A DNA stretch of 64,000 nucleotides from Tetrahymena thermophila SB210 (GCF_000189635.1 NW_002475926.1:248001-312000); one strand, 5' to 3'; positions 22,704 to 33,873 are shown, counted from the first letter of the stretch. Numbers and translations are program-made. Notes: generated by a model from the letters alone, not told the origin.

Positions 22704-23974
22704 ATGAAAACAAATTTAGTATTTAACTATGAACCATATTATAAAATCAAGGATAAAAAGATATTAGAAATATACCTACCTGATAAGTTTAGCTCTCTTT
22801 CTTAGTAAATTTTACTCTATAGTAATGAATTTTATAGATATTTTTTAATTTAAATAACAGGTCTTCTCAGTCTCAATCTTAAATATCTAGTTAAAATAAG
22901 TTTTCATAAATTTAATCGCAATTAAAAATTTAAACTTTTAAGTTAGCGACATTACCAAAATTTAATTACATCTTAACAAACGAATTTACTCCATTATTTC
23001 CTGATTTAAATAGCAAACTTAGCTTAGAATTAGAGCTGTTCTTTAAAGGCTCTGTATACAAAAATATTAAATCCATATTATCTTAATTAAGTTTTAATAG
23101 TTTAGAGTATGAATATGTATTTAACTGGATATAAAATTAAAATAACAATCAAATTAATTCAGAAGGAACTGATGAAAATTCTTTAGGTTTCAATATTTTT
23201 GAATCATTTGTTGACATTGTTAGGAAAAAAGATTAAAATAATTAATAAGGAAATCAATAAAATGCAGTTTATCCACCAGTAATATTTGATCTTGATTTTA
23301 ATTTTTAACCAATAAAAAATATTATTTAAATAAACAGAATTTAATACTTTTAATGGGAGATAAAGATAGAGGAGCATTCAGTTGTCTAATAGATAATATT
23401 AATTATTTACTTTAATTTAACAATAACCTTTTGAGTGTAAAGGAAATTTAGTACTATTTAAACTATTTAGATGAAGAAAGTTCAGAGCCTGAATGTAAAT
23501 AAATAAATAATTTAAAATTTTTAATTTTAACTTCTTATTTATAAAAATGTAGAATTAAATCATGATGAATTACAAGAAAGATTTGAGTTAGAACTCAAAG
23601 AAAGCTTATATTAGCAAACAATTTGTATAAGTATTATCTTATTTGTTAGCTAACAGGATTATAATCCTAAACAATAAAAGCAAACATCTAGAGCTGAAGG
23701 TTATAAAAAATAAATAAATATCATATTTATGAATAACTAAATACCTAATAAACAACAACTAGCAAAAAATATAATTGCCACTGCTAATAAAGAAAAAATT
23801 CTATAATAGAAAGATAAATTAATAGAAAGGATGGAGCCTTTCATTAGATCTGCAGAAAAAAGAATTATGATAACAGAGCTTCCTAATTTGATAAAATTTA
23901 ACGATAAATCGATAGATAAATATAATCTTATTAAAGATATACTTAACTTTAATATAGGGTTCGAAACAAAATGA
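22704..23974 (+). CDS. Hypothetical protein, 365 aa
   Basis: Exons are 22704-22804, 22861-23278, 23338-23494 and 23553-23974 (introns 56-59 nt), 366 codons; each join restores a clearly coding frame. The protein starts MKTNLVFNYEPYYKIKDKKI, has a Ser/Gln-rich linker, then a folded-looking block (FNYILTNEFTPLFPDLNSKL and LSFNSLEYEYVFNWIQ). A Gln/Asn loop follows, then a hydrophobic-helical block (NLILLMGDKDRGAFSCLIDN) and a charged C terminus (RMEPFIRSAEKRIMITELPN). The alternation of conserved-looking blocks and Asn/Gln inserts suggests a divergent member of a known eukaryotic family, but I cannot name it. Confidence 0.7.
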
Positions 23975-24625
23975 GAGCTAGAATTTTAATTAATTAATAT
24001 CAATGTGACTAAATTAATCATTTTATTTATTGACTTCAAAATAATTTTAAAAAAATACCATCATCAAAACTATAAAAAATAATACTAAATTAAAAATATA
24101 AATATTTTATCAACTATATATATTATAATCTATCTTTTCACAAACAATACTTATGTAGTACGCTTATTCGTATAACAACCTATTTACTTGCTTTATAAAA
24201 AACTCTGATACTTTATAAGTTAATAATATGCTTATTGAATAAGTTTACCAAAATCAAAAAGATATTTATTTATTTTACACTAATTTTTAAAAATGTTATT
24301 TTATTAGATTTGCTGAAAAATTAAAAAATTTATGATAAAAATTATTATAATATAAACCTAAATTAAAGAATATCGTTCTTTTTATAATTATTATTATTAT
24401 ATATGCATGTATATTTGAGTGGTTTACAATAATTAAGAGTAATATTAAATTATATTAATAATTTAAAAAATAATTGATAAATCTAAGTAGATTTTAAGAG
24501 AGAGTTTTATGAATTTATTAAATATTTTGCTAATCATATATTTTTAAATTTTCTATTAATATTTCAAAAATTAAAATTTTTATCAAAAATTATATCAGAA
24601 TTAGATACAAATATAAATATAAAAA
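23975..24625. other. AT-rich intergenic region
   Basis: About 650 bp with no supported feature. Confidence 0.55.
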
Positions 24626-25816
24626 ATGAGTTAAATGAATAAAGGAACAGTAGCAAATGCTTAAGTCCCACGTACTGGTGGTGGTTTTATAGCTTCAAAG
24701 TATGAAACTTAGATTAAAATACTTAACTAGGATTTATTAAACTATTAGATAAGAAGAAGAGAATAAGAAGAATATTGAAAATAAATAAAAATAAGAGAAT
24801 AATGACGATAATGATGATGATTATGAAGACGAAGAAGAAGAATAAGATAAAGTTGGAGATAAAATGGAAATTGAAAATAATAGATGTATTGAAATTATTA
24901 AATCAAATGTATAACAATCTAATAATTATTTAATTAGCAAAAAGATATTCTTAAAGGTAAAAGAAGAAGCAATCATAGAAAAGATCTCTAGATATTATTT
25001 TTGACAAAGCAACAAAATAAAAGGAAAAATAATTAATAGATAAGCATTATTATTAAGATGGAGACCCTACTATGTAATTTTAATTACTAATATAACCTAA
25101 AATAGATTTATTTATTAATTTTTAATAATTTTATATTATGTTAGGTATACAAAAGAAAACCTTCAATAAAGAAATGCATTGAAAGAAGATCCAGACGTCA
25201 AAAATGCTATCTAAAAAGTATTTATAAATATACATTTCTAGCAATAAGCAGTAAATAATATTTTAATAATTCATTAAAAAATTTAAGTTTATGAATATCT
25301 ATACATGGGATTCTAATGGTAAGCTAAATTTAGAGAGCTATTTATTTGTTCATACTGGATTAGCAGAAATTCTAAGAGATGACTTATAAGAAGAGATGAA
25401 AGCAGATGAACTTAAATTTATTTTATAGTAAGATTGGTAACATGATAGCAGAGGAAAAGAATATATGACTAAGGATGATTTATATGATTCTTTATTTGAG
25501 TTAGTAGATATATGGGTACCAGATATAGATAAAGACGAGTAAAAACTTCAATTAATTGATAAATATTTAATTAATATATTAAACAATAAAATTAATTTAA
25601 ATAAATTAATTATTTTTCTATATAGTTTTAAATTAAGTAAAAAACTCAGCATAAAATATGATTAATTATAATAATAGGTATGTAGCATTTTTCGAGTACA
25701 TCAATAATACTTTATCTAGAAAAGGTATTTATTTATATATTTATTTATTTATTTTTATAACTTTTTTCTTATCTAATTTATTAAAAGGTTACAAGAATCC
25801 ATATAGCATTATGTGA
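24626..25816 (+). CDS. EF-hand-like protein with SLFELVD motif, 248 aa
   Basis: Seven exons are predicted: 24626-24699, 24749-24885, 24938-25073, 25145-25217, 25288-25538, 25678-25724 and 25788-25816. They sum to 249 codons with all phases consistent. The N-terminal third is acidic (NNDDNDDDYEDEEEEQD), followed by a basic patch (RYSQRQKKKQSQKR). The C-terminal ~130 residues form an EF-hand-like pair: TWDSNGKLNLESYLFVHTGL and DWQHDSRGKEYMTKDDLYDS, then LFELVDIWVPDIDKDEY, VAFFEYINNTL. The second loop lacks the usual spacing of ligands, so calcium binding is doubtful. I recall similar 'DSRG...SLFELVD.W' modules in proteins of ciliated organisms, which suggests an axonemal or basal-body link; this is inference. 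No single unspliced frame covers the gene. Confidence 0.68.
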
Positions 25817-26135
25817 TTTAATTAAAATTAAATAATAAAATTTAATATAATATTAGTAATAATTTTAATGTTTGTTAATAAAATATAATATTAAATTAAT
25901 AATAATTTTTATTTTGCTAATAAAATGTATTTTAGAATTAATATTTATTTTATATTTTGATATAATTATATTTGTTTGAGAAGAATTTAAAAAGCGAGTA
26001 AATAAATTATTAAATTTCTATAAACCAACAGGCTATTTATTATTTTACTTTTGAAAATAGATAGATAAATATATAATTTAATAATATCATGTTTAAATAA
26101 GATTTATAAAATTAAGTTAAACTTTTTCAATTTTC
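25817..26135. other. AT-rich intergenic spacer (convergent 3' ends)
   Basis: About 320 bp between two converging genes; nothing specific. Confidence 0.5.
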
Positions 26136-28460
26136 TCACAAGGAAGGGAAATCATCATTACTAATATGACTTTATTTAGTCTTCTATTATTATTATTACT
26201 TAATAGGTTATTTTTTAGGTTGAATATCCCAAGCATTCTCCTCTAATGTTTTAACGTAGCTGTAAAGAGCTTTAGATTAAGCTGTAGTGTTGAATTTGCC
26301 TTTAGTTTTATTTTGCTAATTTTGGTTTTTCTTAGGAGGTCCGTTATAAACCTAACCACCAAGAGTTGGGAAAGATTTCTCATCACTAGGATCTATTTCT
26401 TCTTCTGATTCTGAATGATAATCTTAATCTCCAAATTATTGGCGTCTCTAGAATTCTTCAATCTTTCTTTTTTCTTCTTGTTGTTATAACTCTAATTGAC
26501 GTTATTTTTCTTCTTATTCTTTCTATTTTTTTAGTCTCTCTTATCTGGCTTGCTCGTTAATAATTGCTTGCTATCTTTCATATTCTTCATCTGATTCTTC
26601 TTGAGTTCTTTTGCTTTATTTTTTCTTTGAGTTCTTGTCATTTACTATCCAATCATCTCCAAATTCTTATTAATTCTTATTGGCTACTTACTTTTTATCA
26701 TTTTTACCTTAAGTTTAACCACCTTTGACAAGCTTATTACCAGTTTTTGAGATTGATGCCTATTTAACTTGTTCTTATTTATCTGTTTCTTCATCTTCAT
26801 CAGATTAGTTTTAAGCTTTTACCTGTTGCTTCTTATTGTTGGAAACTAATTAATTTTTCTTTTAGTTTGTATTTGGCTATCCTAATGTTGGGAAATTTTC
26901 TTCTTCACCAATAATTTCTTCTACCTTTGATTCATCATCAAAATAATCTAATTTCTTTAATGCTTACTCTTATTCCTTAGCCTTAGCTTATTGCTCTGCG
27001 AATTTTTGTTATTAAATTAGATCTCTTTGACGAATTTCTTCAAGCCTTTTACGGTTTTCTTCTTCTTTAATTTCTTATTCTGAAAGTCCTGTCACTAATA
27101 TTTTTGTTGCATTTTTTTTATCAAATTTTTTCTTTCCTGCTTATTTGCTAGGAATGACTTAAAATCCTTCTAAACTTTATTCTTATTATACTGGAAGTTG
27201 AACAAGAGTACTTTATTTTGCAGAAGTTGCAGGAGCAGGAGTAGGAACAGTAGCAGCAGTTGTAGTTTCTACTTAAGCTTTTACTTCCTGCTTAGGTTCT
27301 TACTTTTATTCTTTTAGTTCCTTAGTTTGTTTTTTATTTTCCTTTGAAGGCTTAGCTTATTTTTCTTCCTTGTTATTTTTTAATGATTCTTAATTTTACT
27401 GTAATTTATCTTCATTACTCTTTTGAGGCTGAGAAATAGTAGGAGTTTTCTGTTCTTCTTTGGTAGTTTTTGCTTTAGTAGTACTAGCAGTTGCTTGAAT
27501 TTCTTCTTTAGACTCTTGAGGTTTTTTTTATTCAGCAGTATTCTTTTAAGGTTCTTATGGTTTACTTATTTCATTTTGCTCTGTTTGTTTGCTATTTACC
27601 TAAGGTGTTTCAGTAGTATTTTAATTTTTTGCATCAGAAATAGTACGAGTAAATTAAGGTCTAGTAATAGCAGTATTTTGCTAGTTGCTATTGTTAGCAT
27701 TATTATTTTCACTTGTTTATTTTGTGAAACGTGGTACTCCTCTAGAGAAGTTGGTATTTTCTTCATTGCTTCCAGTAAATTCTTTTTTTTTTTAATACCT
27801 TCTTTAGTTGTTGTTTTCATCATTGTTTGTTGGTTTTGATTTTTCAAGCAAATGGTTGTACTTATCTTCATAGGTTAATTGAATAAGCTTTTTAATTCTC
27901 ACATACTTTTCTTCAGGGTCTTTAAATGCTACTTTGGTTTCAAAATTAACTTTGTTGGCAAAAAGCATATTGTCCATGTCTACAGAATTAAAGGGTCCTT
28001 CGATTTCCTCTGATTCCTTGTAATACCATACTTCGATAGTAGAGTCTTTGATAAAACCACAATCTTGAAAAACGGGAATAAGCTCTTTTAAACTTTGTTG
28101 TGCTTATTATCCTCCTTAATTTTTTCTGTTGAATCTCATACCATCACCACTTTCTTGGTTCTTATTGTTTAATGGTCCTCTCTTGAAATCATTGCTAAAT
28201 TTGTTGTTGTTGTTGTCTCCTCTAAAGTTTTAGTTATTGTTATTATTTTTGTTAATAAAACCTTTTTTATTCTTGAAAAATCCTTGATTTAGGTCTAATG
28301 CCAACTAATCCTATTATTTATTAACAGCTTCTTATGGAAGTTCTGTGAATAGATCAACTCCTGTTTCTTGCATAATCAATTCTCTAATTTGATCATTTTA
28401 CTTCTTTTTGAAGGAGTCAAGTAGCTGTTATTTAGTGTATTAAAGGGTTTTAACTTGCAT
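26136..28460 (-). CDS. GYF-domain protein (GIGYF-like), 774 aa
   Basis: A single frame runs from ATG 28460-28458 to TGA 26138-26136, 775 codons. Residues 145-192 form a GYF-type domain: WYYKESEEIEGPFNSVDMDN, then a Phe/Lys-rich end. The W-x-Y...GPF...M signature is present, but the central 'W..GYF' part is replaced (MLFANKVNF), so the domain is divergent. The rest is Gln/Lys-rich low complexity with helical Arg/Glu stretches. Three related short motifs recur: NFPTLGQ (~residue 560), SFPTLGGQ (~710) and DFPSL at the very C terminus. GYF proteins bind Pro-rich ligands and act in mRNA silencing or splicing; a cytoplasmic mRNA role is inferred. Asn/Gln tracts (FRGDNNNN) flank the domain. Confidence 0.75.
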
Positions 28461-28618
28461 TTTTTAATATTTCAATTTTTTTTTTTCTTGGAAATTTTGC
28501 GAATCTATTAAATTTTTCTTTTTTGTTTCAAAATTCTTTTTTTTAGATACTTATTTTTCTCTTAATCTAAACTTTTAAAAAAGCCTCTACAAAACTAAAA
28601 GAATACCTGTTTGAATTA

Positions 28619-29116
28619 CAATACAAACATAAATCAAAAAAATAAATTAATGAATTTAAGATCAGATCAATCCACATGGGAGGAAAATTTTATTAAAAAT
28701 AAATATATGATATTATGCTTTAACTGTAACAAAAAATATGAATACCGTTGATGAAATTATAATATTTAAATAACCAAAATTTTAATTAAAATTATTATAT
28801 TTAATAACAAAATCTAACTTTACACATTATAAAAACTAATTATATAAAATAATAAGTTTTTTTGATATTTATAAACTTAGTACTATGATAATATTAAATA
28901 TAATTATTTTAATTAGCCTAAATTGTATAAAAAATTAAAAAAATAGAAAAAATAAATAAGAATTTAATTATAATTCAATTTAACTAATTTGATATTAAGT
29001 TGTACTACATCAATTTATGTACCTATAAGAGCATACTTTTGAGTCATCAATTTATTTTTTTTCATTAAATTTTTATATTTTTTGCTATTCAGCTATGTAA
29101 TCATCATACTGATTAG
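28619..29116. repeat. Direct repeat copy 1 (498 bp), pairs with 33377-33873
   Basis: The block from CAATACAAACATAAAT to CATCATACTGATTAG is repeated almost base for base about 4.76 kb to the right, in the same orientation, with only a few substitutions and 1-bp indels. In copy 2 the right ~107 bp are the last codons of the gene at 33767-35380; here those codons are intact but have no gene attached. Confidence 0.95.
29010..29116 (-). pseudogene. 3' fragment of the 537-aa gene, detached
   Basis: These ~107 bp match the last 35 codons and stop of the gene ending at 33767, with the reading frame preserved (...YDDYIAEQQ... to a TGA at the left). No start or upstream exon is present, because homology ends sharply at 29116. 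It is a truncated gene end carried in the duplicated block. It could alternatively serve as 3' UTR for the gene at 29212-30303. Confidence 0.7.
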
Positions 29117-29211
29117 GAAATTATATAAATAAAATCATTCAAAAATATTATACTTAAAAAAAAACAAATATATATCAATTTTAAAAAGATGATTATTTAT
29201 ATTATTTTTCT

Positions 29212-30303
29212 TCAACTATCTATTTAAAATCCTAATTTAAGAACCTCTTCTCCAATCGAAGTAATTTATTTTTTCATCTCATCATTATTTTTGAAAATCT
29301 AACTCAACCATTACAAAGTTACTTTTCTATCTTATAAAATTGAGTCGATTTTATCATCTGCAATTAGGAACTTCTAGACAAGGTCTTTATTGGAAAAGCA
29401 TTGTTTCTTAAACAACCATATCATTTAATTTCTATACATCTCGCCAAATTCATCCTCTTCAAAATTTAAAAGATCAAATCTGAATATTCTTTTCGCTTGA
29501 GTGTCAGATTCACTTTAAGATTCCAAAGAAGCAGCCCAAATAAAATTTGTGATATTTTTTAATAAAATTTCCATTTTTTCCTCAATTTTTGAGGTTATTG
29601 GATTTGTTTTTACCTTCAAATAAGTTATATTCCTCAATTATATCCTTAATTTCTCAAAAGCATCCAAAAAATCTGTCATTATATTTTCTTTAATTTTTTA
29701 TTTTATGTCTTCTTCTGAAATCTCCTGAATTTAATCCATCATATCATTTTCACTCAACTATACCTTTATTTATTCAAATTATGTATTTATTTTTATAAAT
29801 CAACAAACAAATCATTTACTTTTATTTCATCTTTTCTCTAGATATTTGCTTGAATGATTTCTTCAAAACTATCATCTTTATTTTGGGAATTGTATTTCTC
29901 TAGCATTTCTTCTTTTAATCTTCTCAAAAAATCAATTGATTGGCTTCCTATTTAAATTTTTTCTACTTCTTTTTTTGTTGGATCCAATGAAAAAGTCTCC
30001 TTTTTTATATTTAATAAATTTTATCTTCAATCATTTTTTGTTTTGCTTGAAAGATACTTGTTATTAAAAATCTTGTCCTTTTTAATTGCTCCCTTCATCT
30101 TGATATACCTTCTTAAACACATCAATATTTGTTTGTTTTTGATATTTTATAAAATTTACAATTAATTTGAAATTGGATATTGGTATCTGTTTGCAATTTA
30201 TTTTTCCTTCATCTTCTGTATTTCTTGTACAGCAATTGCAAGTATGACATTTGCAATTACAAGTGTTGTTTGGATGTCTTCTTTTTTTTGTTTCGATATC
30301 CAT
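29212..30303 (-). CDS. Hypothetical protein with N-terminal Cys cluster, 323 aa
   Basis: On the minus strand the exons are 30303-30058, 29999-29820 and 29757-29212 (introns 58 and 62 nt), 324 codons; all phases 0. Residues 14-26 carry a dense Cys/His cluster (CNCKCHTCNCC with a further Cys at ~37) that could bind metal, like a small metallothionein or ring-type knuckle. The remainder is helical and charged, with IDFLRRLKEEMLEKYNSQ, FDLLNFEEDEFGEMYRNQ and MIWLFKKQCFSNKDLVQKF. No known domain is recognised. The gene lies between the two 498-bp direct repeats, next to the PLD-like gene and in the same orientation. Confidence 0.72.
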
Positions 30304-30545
30304 TTTTGTGGTTCTTTTTTTGTTTTATAATTTTTTATTCAATTCAATATATTATGATTCATATGGCCTTTTGATTAAAAAGCTTGAATTCAAGAAAGAA
30401 TTTCCAAATTTTAAAGAATAAAAATAAAATTTAAATTTTTCCTTTTTTTGTGGGAAATTGCTAAAAGAATGAAATTTATTAATATCATAAAATAAAATAC
30501 AAACAAATTGGTGTAACATTAAAATAAAATTAAATTAGAAACAAA

Positions 30546-31568
30546 TCATTAATCATTAATTGGTTTGATTTCCTTCAAAATTTTTGTTTAGTACTAGAAC
30601 AAATTCCGAAAATTTGAGTAATCCTCACTTGTAAAATATTCAATATCATTAAATATTTAGTATTAAGTTAATTTTCTCAATTTTTCAAATCTTTATATAC
30701 TTTCCTGTTGATATTGTTGCTGAAAAACTTATGTATTTATGTTTCTTTCAACACTTAAACTCAATCCTTAGTATGAAATGTTTGAGCTACCAATAAAATT
30801 GGAAGAATCGATTGTAGTATTTTTTTCATGGACAGTGTCACCTATTAAATAGCCACACACAAAACGATCACGATAAGTACGCATTAGATAAGTTATTTTA
30901 AAAAACTTTGTTTTTTCATTATAGTTTTTCATACATTTTATATCATAATTATTTTCTTTTTCATTGTAATTCATAATAACATGACATTATGCATTTTCAT
31001 TTTTTATTAGAAAGCTTTCAATAGCTCCTAAAATTCTTACATCACTAAGCTCAAAGGTGATGATTTTTACATTCTACTTTGCTTGATGAATTTGTATCAA
31101 CAAATCATGTATAAACGCTAATTATTTCTCTTCATTATGTTCGAAATATTAACCTCCTTTGATTTAGTTTAATTAACTAAAAGCTTTTACTCTTCGATGA
31201 GTCTCATAATCATCTTCATATGAAAAATATAATTGACCTAATTTAACATCATACAGATAAAATCCTCGAACTATGACATCAATGACAGCTTTGTCTATAT
31301 TGCCCAAAAGATTAATAATAGCATTATGAAACCTGTTCACCTTATCAATTTTAAAAATGCAGATGTTTAAACAATACCTTATTGAGAAAAGTTTTTATTT
31401 ATCTTCATTTTATCTTCCTCTGACTGCTAATATACTTGTTCCAAATGATAGGAAATGGAAATCCTCTTACTTGATCAAGTCTCCAATGACTTTGATTTAT
31501 TCTAAGGATTCATGTTAAAATTAAATTTCAAAAATGCTGCATTTAATAGCGTCTCCTTAAATACTCAT
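30546..31568 (-). CDS. Phospholipase D-like protein with a single HKD motif, 340 aa
   Basis: A single frame runs from ATG 31568-31566 to TGA 30548-30546, 341 codons. The C-terminal half fits the PLD superfamily. It has an amphipathic helix and strand (LLIQIHQAKQNVKIITFELS), then the catalytic motif HEKNTTID (H247, K249, D254) followed by GSSN (260-263) and SYQGLSLSVERN. Only one HKD is visible; residues 1-140 show no second motif. Single-HKD members (Nuc, Zucchini/PLD6, some bacterial enzymes) work as homodimers and can be nucleases or phospholipases. No membrane anchor is seen. Substrate cannot be told from sequence. It sits within the direct-repeat-bracketed module. Confidence 0.78.
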
Positions 31569-32712
31569 TTACCTATTATTGTTGTAAATTATTTGAATTT
31601 TAAATTAAAATTTATTTAGGAGAGAGTGTTTCTAACTAAATGGTTTTCTTCAAAAATTTATTATCTAATTAAAAAAATATCTTAAAAGTGTCAAAAAAAA
31701 TTTTTTTGGTCAACTAAAATAGGGTCATAAAGTACTTTGTTAATATATTATAAGGATAAAATAATTATATTTTTTTAATTATTTATGTCTAAATATAAAT
31801 TTTTATTTTTAAGCTGTATATTTTATTATTAGTTACAAATCTAAAAATAAATTTTATTTTAAAGGTAACATATTTTAATCTAAAAAAAAACGTGATTACA
31901 ATCATTAAAATGTATTAAATAATAATATAACTGAGCTGAGATTTATTTAATAAACGTATTTTTGTTTTTCATCTCATAATATATTAAAACCTTGGTCGTT
32001 ATCATAAATTTCCATTAAAATATATTATTTAAATCAAATTGTTTTATTATGATAAGATTTAATAAAACAAAAGCACTTTAATCATAATTTAATAAAATAA
32101 AATTAATAACTAAAGCTTTAAATAGATAATGTTTTTGTTTTTGATATTTATTGATGATGAAAATTAAAGATAATTTATATTTTTTAATTAAACTATCTTT
32201 AGATATTTCTAAAATAAATGATAATTAATAGATGTATTTTCAATAGATATAAAATAAATTTAATTGTCATTTAGATATTTTTTTGAGAGAAATTATAATA
32301 AAATTAATTATCAAAAATAAATATTAATAATCATATTTATTTTGTTTAACTATTAATTTAATTTAATATTTATAATAATTAAATAATAATTTTGAGATAA
32401 ATGATAATTAATGGATGTGATTTAATTAAGTATAAATTAAATGTAAATTAATAACAATTTTTAAATTCAAAAAATATTTAAGATAAATTAGTAACTAAAT
32501 TAATTATAAAATAGAAATTTTATAATTTTGCACTTGGCGATTAATTAAACTAAAATTCTTTTTTAATTAATTTAATTTAACACAACCTGACATAACATGA
32601 TATGCAGTAAAATTGTAAATAGATTTTTAGAATTTTGTATTAATTTAAAATAATTAATTTTTAGAATTGTTCTTTTGTAACTAATAATTATTAGAACTAA
32701 AGTAAATTTAAT

Positions 32713-32766
32713 GGATTAAATAAATTTATAATTTTAATGGATTTAATAAATTTATAATTTTAATGG
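32713..32766. repeat. Two-copy ~26-bp tandem repeat
   Basis: The unit (TTAATAAATTTATAATTTTA followed by ATGG) occurs twice back to back with one or two mismatches. Confidence 0.75.
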
Positions 32767-32959
32767 TAATATAATTTATAAAATGCATCCAGCTTAAAAA
32801 AATCTTAATTAAACTAAAAATTATCTCCTTATTAAAATGAGTAATTATAAATTAGAAATAATTAATATAATTAAAAATGGTAAATGTTTATATTTTATCA
32901 TTAAAAATAAAGTCATTAATAAATACAGATGTTCATTTATTTCAATCATTTTTTATGGA

Positions 32960-33204
32960 TAATTTTAATACTTCAATCATAATTTATTTTATAATTAATC
33001 TTTTAAAAATATAATCTTAATACTAAATCACATTTATCTTTTAATCAATTTTAATGCTTCAATCATAATTCATTTTATAATTAATCTTTTAAAAATGTGA
33101 TCTTAATGGTTAAAAACATTATATCTTTTAATCAATTTATATAAATAAGATTTTAATGCTTCAACAATAATTCATTTTATAATCAAATCATTGAAAAATA
33201 AGAT
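32960..33204. repeat. Imperfect tandem repeat, ~90-bp unit, 2.5 copies
   Basis: Units share the blocks TTTTAATGCTTCAATCATAA, TTCATTTTATAATTAATC and TATCTTTTAATCAA in the same order, starting near 32960, 33048 and 33150. The third is truncated and more diverged. A further partial unit lies at 33340-33378, abutting the 498-bp repeat. Confidence 0.8.
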
Positions 33205-33376
33205 ATATATTGATGAAATCAAACTATTTTATTGTCTTTATAAAAATTTGTAGATAATTTTCTTTTTTAAAATGAGTCATTAATAAATATAAATGCTTAA
33301 ATAAAATGTTGATGTTTATAAATGAAATCTATTAAAAATAAGATCTTAATACTAAATAATGTTTTATCTTTTTAAT

Positions 33377-33873
33377 CAATACAAACATAAATAAAAAAAA
33401 TAAATTAATGAATTTAAGATCAGATCAATCCACATGGGAGGAAAATTTATTAAAAATAAATGAATGATATTATGCTTTAACTGTAACAAAAAATATGAAT
33501 ACCGTTGATGAAATTATAATATTTAAATAACCAAAATTTTAATTAAAATTATTATATTTAATAACAAAATCTAACTTTACACATTATAAAAACTAATTAT
33601 ATAAAATAATAATTTTTTTTGATATTTATAAACTTAGTACTATGATAATATTAAATATAATTATTTTAATTAGCCTAAATTGTATAAAAAATTAAAAAAA
33701 TAGAAAAAATAAATAAGAATTTAATTATAATTCAATTTAACTAATTTGATATTAAGTTGTACTACATCAATTTATGTACCTATAAGAGCATACTTTTGAG
33801 TCATCAATTTATTTTTTTTCATTAATTTTTTATATTTTTTGCTATTCAGCTATGTAATCATCATACTGATTAG
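33377..33873. repeat. Direct repeat copy 2 (497 bp), pairs with 28619-29116
   Basis: Nearly identical to copy 1 and in the same orientation. It includes the C-terminal 35 codons and stop of the gene 33767-35380, plus ~390 bp of 3' flank. Outside the ends the two loci share nothing obvious. Confidence 0.95.

Larger units (their letters stand above)
31569..33376. other. 1.8-kb AT desert
   Basis: No coding frame on either strand. The sequence is unusually AT-rich even for this window and contains short tandem and dispersed repeats (see 32713-32766 and 32960-33204). Related repeat units run right up to the left boundary of the duplicated block at 33377. Confidence 0.7.

Noticed and set aside
27423..27871. 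Frames of 138 and 91 codons on opposite strands
   Set aside because: Both lie inside the GYF-domain gene in wrong frames.
28461..29211. Direct repeats as LTRs of a retroelement
   Set aside because: No TG...CA ends, reverse transcriptase, integrase or primer-binding site is seen between the copies, and one copy overlaps the 3' end of a cellular gene.
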